Origin: Planctomycetota bacterium
Lineage (GTDB): Bacteria > Planctomycetota > Phycisphaerae > WQYP01
Length of the DNA: 5,784 nucleotides
NCBI GenBank assembly: GCA_021780285.1
Contig: JAJXZA010000036.1
Location: 1-5,784 of the forward strand
Direction of reading: 5' to 3'
Under the pieces are notes generated by a model. The model was not told the origin of the DNA, did no database searches, and saw only the letters and a list, made by a program, of their open reading frames with translations. Made by a program: the position numbers and the translations under genes. Positions 1-3,968 of this stretch are shown here, piece by piece. The stretch's first letter is position 1; every line of letters begins with the position of its first letter.

Positions 1-125
1 CACGATAAGCTTCTTGGCCAAGCTTTAAGACACCAACTTACAACAAATTGGCACCGCTGCAGCCTTCGACGCCATACGCCAATACAATTTTGTGAATTTT
101 GAGGACGAGACAACGCAACCGGCTC
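1..125 (-). pseudogene. Displaced continuation of the G1 peptidase: frame jump plus TAA at the expected catalytic Gln
   Basis: On the minus strand, codons with low coordinate 71-73 and below read GVEGCSGANLL, then TAA at 38-40, then VGVLKLGQEAYR. This aligns with the G1 block G(I/V)DG-x-C-x-x-A-I-L-Q-T-G-V, with the TAA exactly at the catalytic Gln (CAA to TAA is one transition). If the preceding frame stops matching at the Val codon 126-128 and this one starts at the Gly codon 71-73, the extra DNA is positions 74-125, 52 bp, which is 17 codons plus one base and accounts for the frame change. Seen directly: the frames, the stop and the residue pattern. Inferred: that the 52 bp is an insertion and that the gene is dead. 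An assembly error could give the same picture. Confidence 0.5.
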
Positions 126-383
126 GACCCAGAAGGCCGCGGCGCTATTGCTGCCGCCGGCATTTGTAACCGTCGGAATCGTCCAGCCTCCTGAGACGCT
201 GGTGAAGGCGTTGGGACTGGAAGTCGTGGCCGCATATCCTGCCCAGTTGCTCGAATTGACTGTATTAAACGAGCCGATACTCATGGCGGCCTGAGCACTC
301 TGGCCGGCGCACGCAGCAGTACCCGCGGCGGCGGCGAACCCCAAAAGCATCGTCGCAACCGTGTTACCAGTGGTCTTGCGCAT
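1..383 (-). CDS. Secreted G1-type (eqolisin-like) glutamic peptidase, N-terminal part, runs off window, probably frameshifted
   Basis: The frame opens at an ATG read from 383 down and has no stop before the window edge (127 codons). Residues 1 to about 33 form a signal peptide: MRKTT, then a run rich in Ala/Gly/Leu, with a likely signal peptidase I site near SAQA. The mature start carries the G1 family signature: SSNWAGY, then FTSVSGGWTIPTV, then SAAAFWV. In this family WV is normally followed directly by G(I/V)DG and the catalytic Gln. Here the frame instead continues with a Trp/Arg/Gln-rich stretch that looks out of frame, and family-like sequence resumes in another frame (see the entry at 1-125). 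G1 peptidases are secreted, acid-active proteases using a Gln/Glu dyad; the Glu would lie beyond the window. The start is supported by a strong ribosome binding site. Family call fairly sure for the first 85 residues; an active product is unlikely. Confidence 0.65.
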   Translation of the reverse strand, partial: MRKTTGNTVATMLLGFAAAAGTAACAGQSAQAAMSIGSFNTVNSSNWAGYAATTSSPNAFTSVSGGWTIPTVTNAGGSNSAAAFWVEPVALSRPQNSQNCIGVWRRRLQRCQFVVSWCLKAWPRSLS

Positions 384-390
384 AATGTAA

Positions 391-396
391 CCTCCC
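391..396 (-). promoter_or_regulatory. Ribosome binding site of the G1 peptidase gene
   Basis: Read on the minus strand the sequence is GGGAGG, seven bases before the ATG at 383. This is a near-ideal Shine-Dalgarno match and fixes the start codon. An A/T-rich run (positions 397-405) lies just upstream. Confidence 0.75.
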
Positions 397-707
397 TAAA
401 AAAAACCGGGCAAAAATAACAAATACCTTGCGGCTGAACTCCCCCCAAGCGGACTGAGAATTTGCTGCTTAGCCGATACAGGAGAACGCCGGAAACTTAA
501 GGATGATCATTGCAATGGTAGGCTGGCAAGCCAATAGAAATTTTGCCATTTTTTTTGACCTGGGGCGGCAGCGACACCGCGGGCACATCCGATAAATCTC
601 GCACCGGCCTGAGCGGATGTACCCCAGACCCGTCTAACTGCGAAAATACTGGTGATGATGATGAACAACCCCGGCCTTTTCCGAAAATGAGTCGGCAGGA
701 TCGCAAC

Positions 708-737
708 GGGTCTGCCAATTTTTCCGGCGTGGCGCGA
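708..737 (-). repeat. Inverted copy of the right end of the 119-bp repeat
   Basis: These 30 bases match the reverse complement of 1087-1116 (and of 960-989) at 28 of 30 positions. The matched part begins GGGTCTGCCAATTTTTC. The flank before it, GGCAG at 694-698 and ATCGCAA at 700-706, resembles the palindromic junction found between the direct repeats, so 694-737 looks like an eroded junction plus a repeat end in opposite orientation. Confidence 0.75.
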
Positions 738-757
738 AAACCACTTCCTTGGGGGGG

Positions 758-774
758 GCGGGCATCTTGCCCGC
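758..774. repeat. Hairpin GCGGGCA-TCT-TGCCCGC, member of a dispersed palindrome family
   Basis: Perfect 7-bp stem with a three-base loop. Its counterpart at 1255-1271, read on the other strand, is identical except for one stem pair (G-C here, A-T there). Palindromes with this GGCATCTTGCC core are, from memory, frequent in intergenic DNA of planctomycetes, verrucomicrobia and acidobacteria and are often mistranslated as small proteins. Confidence 0.75.
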
Positions 775-784
775 TTTACGTCAT

Positions 785-803
785 GTCGGGCGAGACGCCC
801 GAC
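785..803. repeat. Hairpin GTCGGGCG-AGA-CGCCCGAC
   Basis: Perfect 8-bp stem with an AGA loop, ten bases after the 758-774 hairpin. Its right arm overlaps CCCGACCC (798-805), which can instead pair with GGGTCGGG at 819-826, so two stems compete for the same bases. No T-run follows on either strand, so it is not a standard intrinsic terminator. Confidence 0.65.
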
Positions 804-848
804 CCCCGAGTTTTAAAAGGGTCGGGAGGCATTTGGCCATTCGCCGCA

Positions 849-885
849 TTTATTGGCAGACCCATCGCAAGGGTCTGCCAATAAA
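849..885. repeat. Perfect 15-bp palindrome at the left end of repeat unit 1
   Basis: TTTATTGGCAGACCC (849-863) and GGGTCTGCCAATAAA (871-885) are exact reverse complements around a seven-base loop ATCGCAA. The same junction, with a 12-bp stem and an eight-base loop ATCGCAAG, recurs at 978-1009 between the two repeat units. The structure could form a strong cruciform or RNA hairpin. Confidence 0.85.
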
Positions 886-989
886 TCGGGCGTCGGGCCA
901 TGCCGAATCATACCAAACGGCATTTGCACTACAAAAACATGGGTTATGACGATGAAATATCGCGTCACGCCAGAAAAATTGGCAGACCC
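871..989. repeat. 119-bp direct repeat, unit 1
   Basis: The unit begins GGGTCTGCCAAT and ends ATTGGCAGACCC, so its own ends are 12-bp terminal inverted repeats. It is flanked on both sides by ATCGCAA (864-870 and 990-996). Inside lies a smaller inverted pair, ATGCCG at 900-905 and CGGCAT at 918-923. It matches unit 2 at 113 of 119 positions with no gaps. The substitutions are not biased to synonymous sites in the frames that stay open on the minus strand, which argues against coding. Either a tandem duplication or two adjacent copies of a small non-autonomous element would explain it. Confidence 0.85.
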
Positions 990-997
990 ATCGCAAG

Positions 998-1116
998 GGG
1001 TCTGCCAATAAATCGGGCGTCGGGCCATGCCGAATCATACCAAGCGGCATTTGCGCTGCAAAAACGTGGGTTATGAATATGAAATATCGCGTCACGCCAG
1101 AAAAATTGGCAGACCC
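998..1116. repeat. 119-bp direct repeat, unit 2
   Basis: Same ends as unit 1 (GGGTCTGCCAAT at 998-1009, ATTGGCAGACCC at 1105-1116), with six substitutions between the copies. The internal ATGCCG/CGGCAT pair is kept at 1027-1032 and 1045-1050. After 1116 the sequence diverges (GCACGACGCG), so the array stops here without another ATCGCAA flank. Confidence 0.85.
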
Positions 1117-1154
1117 GCACGACGCGCGGCGATTTTTTACGCGGCCCTGGGATC

Positions 1155-1173
1155 GCGCCGATTTTATCGGCGC
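1155..1173. repeat. Hairpin GCGCCGAT-TTT-ATCGGCGC
   Basis: Perfect 8-bp stem with a TTT loop in the spacer before the PEGA gene. The downstream sequence is C-rich, not T-rich, so it does not read as an intrinsic terminator for the plus strand. No function can be assigned. Confidence 0.6.
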
Positions 1174-1254
1174 CCCCGGCCGCCTTTGCTGGGTGCAAGG
1201 CATGCGGGTGGCCTCGCTCTGAAGCAAGACGCAGTGTCCCACCGTCGGACCGAT

Positions 1255-1271
1255 GCAGGCAAGATGCCTGC
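1255..1271. repeat. Hairpin GCAGGCA-AGA-TGCCTGC, opposite-orientation partner of 758-774
   Basis: Perfect 7-bp stem. Its reverse complement differs from the 758-774 hairpin only at positions 3 and 15, which pair with each other, so base pairing is kept. Frames through it spell AGKMPALP, a familiar sign of this dispersed palindrome when it is mistaken for a gene. Confidence 0.75.
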
Positions 1272-1359
1272 GTTACCGGCTCTACCGGCTGACTGCCTTA
1301 AAGTAAATGGCCGCACCCATCACCCCGCATAAGCGCTACCGCTGGCGGGCGTTTACGTT

Positions 1360-1365
1360 TACAAT
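1360..1365 (+). promoter_or_regulatory. Possible -10 element (TACAAT) placed for leaderless transcription of the PEGA gene
   Basis: TACAAT ends eight bases before the ATG at 1374, so transcription would start at or next to the start codon. No Shine-Dalgarno sequence precedes this ATG, which fits a leaderless mRNA. No good -35 lies at the usual distance, so the call is weak. Confidence 0.3.
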
Positions 1366-1373
1366 CCGCACGC

Positions 1374-1850
1374 ATGAAACCAGTGTCCTCACCATTTTGG
1401 CGGCGCTTGCCCACAACCCTGCTGTCGACTCTGCTCGGCACAGGTATGGTGGGCATGCTTGGCGGCTGCGTTGAACGCTCCATTACGGTTGTCACCAGCC
1501 CGCCGGGGGCCAAGGTCTACCTCAACGATGTTGAACAGGGCACCAGTCCCGCCAAGATTCCATTTGAATGGTACGGCGTTTATGACGTTCGTCTGCGGGC
1601 CACCAAAAACATCGGCACGCCTGAACATCCCAAGTTGGTGTATTACTACCTGCATACGCACAAAACTGCCCATGCCCCATGGTTTCAGTGGATCGGGCCG
1701 GACCTCATCGCCGCCATTTTGCCCATGCACTTTAAAGATGACAAAATCTGGGCATTTATTCTTCCGCAGGTGCCGGAGGACTCGGCAAGCCAGCTCATCA
1801 AAAACGCCAACGAACTCAAGGCGCAGCTGCCGCCGCCGGGCAAGCATTAG
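1374..1850 (+). CDS. PEGA-domain lipoprotein
   Basis: A 158-residue exported lipoprotein. Residues 1-31 form a signal peptide with basic RR near the start, a hydrophobic core and the lipobox LGGC, so Cys32 would be lipidated and the protein held at a membrane. Residues 36 to about 76 form a PEGA domain, a small beta-rich module of surface proteins: ITVVTSPPGAKVYLND, then GTSPAKIPFEWYGVYDVRLR. The SPPGA and YLND blocks are the diagnostic parts. The remainder includes APWFQWIGPDL (101-111) and a polar C-terminal helix ending PPPGKH. I associate this arrangement (PEGA, YG-YDV-LR, then APW-QW-P) with planctomycete lipoproteins of unknown function. The ATG at 1374 is chosen because the next in-frame ATG (1446) would remove most of the signal peptide. 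It stands alone, and the frame beyond the TAG stop does not look like protein. Lipoprotein and PEGA calls are firm; the cellular role is unknown. Confidence 0.9.
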   Translation: MKPVSSPFWRRLPTTLLSTLLGTGMVGMLGGCVERSITVVTSPPGAKVYLNDVEQGTSPAKIPFEWYGVYDVRLRATKNIGTPEHPKLVYYYLHTHKTAHAPWFQWIGPDLIAAILPMHFKDDKIWAFILPQVPEDSASQLIKNANELKAQLPPPGKH

Positions 1851-1890
1851 CGCTGTCAAGTGCTGATCAAAAGTTGGCGCCTTTGCTAAG

Positions 1891-1910
1891 CGGTTTCCTT
1901 CAGGGAACCG
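1891..1910 (+). terminator. Weak hairpin after the PEGA gene
   Basis: CGGTTTCC and GGGAACCG can pair over eight positions (one G-U) around a TTCA loop, 41 bases past the stop. No T-run follows, so at best it is a Rho-dependent or 3'-end stabilising structure. Confidence 0.2.
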
Positions 1911-1969
1911 ACTCCCCGCCTGCTCTCGCGACCCGCAGGCCGCGCTAACGACATTGAACCCTCTCGACA

Positions 1970-1998
1970 TTGACTCGCGCTCGCCGCTTGGATAATCT
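1970..1998 (+). promoter_or_regulatory. Candidate sigma70-type promoter for the Sel1 lipoprotein gene
   Basis: TTGACT at 1970-1975 matches the -35 consensus at five of six positions. GATAAT at 1991-1996 matches the -10 at five of six, but with a short 15-base spacing; TAATCT at 1993-1998 gives 17 bases with a poorer match. The leader to the ATG at 2159 would be about 155 bases. Confidence 0.4.
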
Positions 1999-2067
1999 TA
2001 TTGCAAATACTTTGTCCGTTTGCGGCAATGCCGATTGACCCGATTTGCGGTAGTTTCGGCGTGCCCT

Positions 2068-2090
2068 GCGGCGGGGCCGCCTTTTGTGTT
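2068..2090 (+). terminator. GC-rich hairpin plus T-rich tail in the putative Sel1 leader
   Basis: GCGGC-GGG-GCCGC (2068-2080) is followed by CTTTTGTGTT, which resembles a short intrinsic terminator or attenuator. An alternative outer stem pairs CCTGC (2065-2069) with GCAGG (2091-2095). The stem is short and the T-run interrupted, so the call is tentative. Confidence 0.25.
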
Positions 2091-2158
2091 GCAGGCCTCA
2101 TTCCTGCCCGGCCAGCGACTGCGTGAACGCTGCCCAAGCAATAAGCAGGGAAAAGACG

Positions 2159-2299
2159 ATGCGCAAAACTTTCATGGTCTTCTTGGCGACGACCTTTCTT
2201 GCGGCACTCGGCGGATGCGCCGGGACCAAGCTTCACGACATAATCTTTGCCTACCGCAATCCAAATAATTGGGATGACCAATATTGCCAATCCTCATGA
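2159..2299 (+). CDS. Small lipoprotein frame: 5' fragment of the Sel1 gene, or an independent 46-residue lipoprotein
   Basis: This is what would be made if the first TGA is obeyed: 46 residues with signal peptide MRKTFMVFLATTFLAAL and lipobox LGGC (Cys20), then a short polar tail ending DDQYCQSS. By itself it could pass as a small lipoprotein. The frame continues directly into the Sel1 gene without a shift, which favours its being the leader of that protein. No separate ribosome binding site serves the region after 2299. Confidence 0.5.
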   Translation: MRKTFMVFLATTFLAALGGCAGTKLHDIIFAYRNPNNWDDQYCQSS

Positions 2300-2467
2300 A
2301 TCAAGCCGAAAATTCCACCGACACCCATCTCCAGCGACGTGGGGCTGCAACTCGAATCCGAAGCATTACAAAGCACCGCGCCCGACCTGCTCTGGATCAC
2401 CCTGAGCAACACGCCTACGGCCTGAAAATCCCGCGATGTTCTTGGCGGCGAACAGGCGGGCGCCGAC

Positions 2468-2911
2468 ATGTTCCAAACCGAAGGCTCCAGCTATGCCATC
2501 CTGCTGTACCTGGCCCGGCACGGCGACCCGGATGCAATGCTTTATCTGGCTGATTTTTATACGCGCGAATACTTTCAAGAGCCTGCGCATCTGTATATAC
2601 CATCTGAACCTTTCGGTTCAGGCCTGCACACAGCACTCTTTCAAGCGGCCGGTACATGGGCCGAGCACGCCAGGCACCTCGGCGCAAACAATGCCGCATG
2701 CTACTACGATTTTGGCTGGCTCTACCAGCAAGCTACGACAGGAAACATTATCGCCAATGGAGCTACCGCCATTCACTGGTACCTGCTTGCAGCCAGGCAA
2801 GGTTATTCCATGGCCGAGACGAGGCTCGGCGAGGCCTATACCCATGGGCTTGCGGACATTGCCCCCGACGCGGCCCAGGCCTACCACTGGTATCACCGCG
2901 CAGCCAGGTAG
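2468..2911 (+). CDS. Sel1-repeat protein, middle fragment (ends at in-frame TAG)
   Basis: Open for 147 codons from the first ATG after the second TGA. It lacks a signal peptide and a convincing ribosome binding site, so independent translation is doubtful. It contains Sel1-type repeats: DPDAMLYLADFY, then NNAACYYDFGWLYQQ, then AIHWYLLAARQG followed by AETRLGEAYTHG, then QAYHWYHRAAR. The last repeat is cut by the TAG exactly where the preceding one has Gln (CAA at 2798-2800), 37 residues earlier, the normal Sel1 period. Confidence 0.6.
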   Translation: MFQTEGSSYAILLYLARHGDPDAMLYLADFYTREYFQEPAHLYIPSEPFGSGLHTALFQAAGTWAEHARHLGANNAACYYDFGWLYQQATTGNIIANGATAIHWYLLAARQGYSMAETRLGEAYTHGLADIAPDAAQAYHWYHRAAR

Positions 2912-2968
2912 GGAGTCGCCGAAGCCCAATACGCCATTGCCGCCGATTACCATTATGGTCGCGGCACT

Positions 2969-3796
2969 TTGCCCAATGCCGCAAAATCGGCCTACTGGCT
3001 CGGCCGCGCCGTTGCCGCGGGGTATCGGCCCGCCCTCTACTTTAACGAGCATCTTCTGCTCAAGCCGCTTGTTACCGCCGCCGAGGCCACCGGTAACCCT
3101 ACCACCGAATATCAACTTGCCTTGGCGTATTACAGGGGCCGCTACGATGGGCAAACTATTCCGATTCGCCCGGGTAAAACGTTTTATTGGTTTCACCGGT
3201 GTGCCGAATCGGGCAATGCCGCCGCAGAGTTTTCCGTCGGTTACTGCTACCAGTTTGGCTTTGGAACGGCGATCAATTATCAGCATGCAGCCCATTGGTA
3301 CACTTTGTCGGCGAAGCAGCACAACAGCGCAGCAGAAAATAATATCGGTATGATGCACCAGCGCGGCGAATTCTATCCCAAAAGCGATACCAAAGCGGCT
3401 GTATGGTTTTTACTGTCGTCCTCTCAGGGTGACGCGATGGCCAAGAAAAACTTTCAAGGCCTCCTGCAGAGCGATATTGTGCAAAGCCCTCATCCAACGC
3501 AGTTCATAGGTCGCATGCAGCGGGCAATCAGGCAATATAATCCAGATTCTGACGCGAACCTCATGATAGCAGGCGGGTTGTATCAACAAATACTCGAGCA
3601 GCAACTGAAGGCTGCCAAGGCTGACCATGATCAATGGGTTTTGCAGCAACAGCAGGAGCAGCAGGAAGAACAGCAGCAGGCTGAGCAGGCGCAAGAAGAT
3701 GCTCAGCAGCAGCAACAGGATGATGCTGACGGACAAGATGCAGGGGATCAACCCGACGAAGCCGCACCCGAGCCTGAACCTGACCCCGGCGAGTGA
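2969..3796 (+). CDS. Sel1-repeat protein, C-terminal fragment with Gln/Glu-rich coil and acidic tail
   Basis: The first usable start after the TAG is a TTG at 2969, in the middle of a Sel1 repeat and without a ribosome binding site. The homologous sequence really begins at 2912 (GVAEAQYAIAADYHYGRG), so this start is only formal. The fragment has 275 residues. Sel1-like repeats continue: YQLALAYYRGRYDG with FYWFHRCAESGNAAAEFSVGY, then HWYTLSAKQHNSAAENNIGM, then AAVWFLLSSSQGDAMAK. Residues 207-250 are a Gln/Glu-rich probable coiled coil and 251-275 an acidic tail (PEPEPDPGE). It ends in TGA. It could mediate protein contacts if produced. Protein type is clear; expression is doubtful. Confidence 0.65.
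   Translation: MPNAAKSAYWLGRAVAAGYRPALYFNEHLLLKPLVTAAEATGNPTTEYQLALAYYRGRYDGQTIPIRPGKTFYWFHRCAESGNAAAEFSVGYCYQFGFGTAINYQHAAHWYTLSAKQHNSAAENNIGMMHQRGEFYPKSDTKAAVWFLLSSSQGDAMAKKNFQGLLQSDIVQSPHPTQFIGRMQRAIRQYNPDSDANLMIAGGLYQQILEQQLKAAKADHDQWVLQQQQEQQEEQQQAEQAQEDAQQQQQDDADGQDAGDQPDEAAPEPEPDPGE
3644..3718 (+). repeat. CAG/CAA-rich low-complexity tract inside the Sel1 gene
   Basis: Repeated CAG, CAA and GAG/GAA codons encode a Gln/Glu/Ala run in the predicted coiled coil. Such tracts change length easily by slippage, yet the frame stays open to the natural stop. Confidence 0.7.
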
Positions 3797-3968
3797 CAGG
3801 AGTCTTTGGCGCCGTGCCGCCCGAAGCAATACACTTCCACTGCGATTGGCATGGCAATGAGCTTGAAGACCCAATGTTATTGCCATTACCATTCCAGAGT
3901 GTCGGCTTCTGGAATTGCGATGAACCGCGGGACGTCTTGCCACAGCCGATTATTTTGGAGCTTCTTTT
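3797..3968. promoter_or_regulatory. Spacer before the SGNH gene, with a weak promoter-like pair
   Basis: The 172 bases hold no gene. TTGAAG at 3863-3868 and TACCAT at 3887-3892, 18 bases apart, are a weak sigma70-like pair that could serve the downstream hydrolase. The fit is poor enough to arise by chance. Confidence 0.2.
3957..3960 (+). promoter_or_regulatory. Ribosome binding site of the SGNH hydrolase gene
   Basis: GGAG lies eight bases before the ATG at 3969 and supports that start, which also gives a complete signal peptide. Confidence 0.55.

Larger units (their letters stand above)
384..1373. other. Long gene-free spacer rich in palindromes and direct repeats
   Basis: About 990 bases between the divergent G1 peptidase and PEGA genes hold no reading frame I can support. 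The open frames here carry tell-tale strings such as GGILPAL, GRDARPP and AGKMPALP, which are translations of widespread intergenic palindromes and not proteins. From about 400 to 690 I see nothing recognisable apart from a run of T at 549-556. From 694 to 1273 the DNA is a mosaic of hairpins and repeat units, listed separately. A run of eight G lies at 751-758. Confidence 0.7.
1851..2158. other. 308-bp spacer with a possible promoter and leader hairpins
   Basis: No gene is visible between the PEGA gene and the Sel1 lipoprotein frame. The spacer holds the weak hairpin at 1891-1910, an inverted pair GCCTGC/GCAGGC near 1918-1940, a promoter-like stretch at 1970-1998 and a GC-rich hairpin at 2068-2080 followed by T-rich sequence. 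Confidence 0.55.
2159..3796 (+). pseudogene. Sel1-repeat lipoprotein, one continuous frame broken by three in-frame stops
   Basis: From the ATG at 2159 to the TGA at 3794-3796 a single frame (545 residue positions) makes sense as one protein, interrupted by TGA at 2297-2299 (position 47), TGA at 2423-2425 (89) and TAG at 2909-2911 (251). The order is: lipoprotein signal peptide with lipobox LGGC (Cys20), a linker, Sel1-like helical repeats from about 110 to 440, a Gln/Glu-rich coil (about 477-520) and an acidic Pro-rich tail. Sel1 repeats are alpha-solenoid scaffolds for protein contacts; a lipidated one would act at the cell envelope. The stretches between stops read as protein in this frame and as Arg/His-rich noise in the others, so no frameshift is needed. 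The TAG falls where the repeat consensus has Gln. Most likely a recently inactivated gene; readthrough, recoding or consensus errors are alternatives. A weak AGGG at 2147-2150 precedes the start. Confidence 0.7.

Noticed and set aside
543..884. Plus-strand open frame of 113 codons starting at TTG
   Set aside because: It runs through the hairpins and the palindrome, uses a TTG with no ribosome binding site, and its second half is the translation of dispersed repeats (GRASCPL, SGETPDP).
852..1116. CRISPR-like array
   Set aside because: Only two full units, spaced by almost identical rather than unique sequence, and no cas gene nearby.
813..1242. Minus-strand open frames with an internally repeated protein sequence
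   Set aside because: They are the 119-bp DNA repeat read in two different frames. Most of the six differences between units change amino acids in these frames, so no protein is being conserved.
1027..1332. Plus-strand open frame of 101 codons ending before the PEGA gene
   Set aside because: Contains AGKMPALPALP, the translation of a common intergenic palindrome, and has no ribosome binding site or family resemblance.
1389..1970. Long minus-strand open frame of 193 codons opposite the PEGA gene
   Set aside because: It is an antisense shadow: the plus strand encodes a clear lipoprotein with lipobox and PEGA domain.
2284..3358. Alternative frames over the Sel1 region (plus 2436-3353, minus 2618-3358)
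   Set aside because: Their products are Pro/Arg/Ser- or Gly-rich without domain features, while the other frame shows clear Sel1 repeats.
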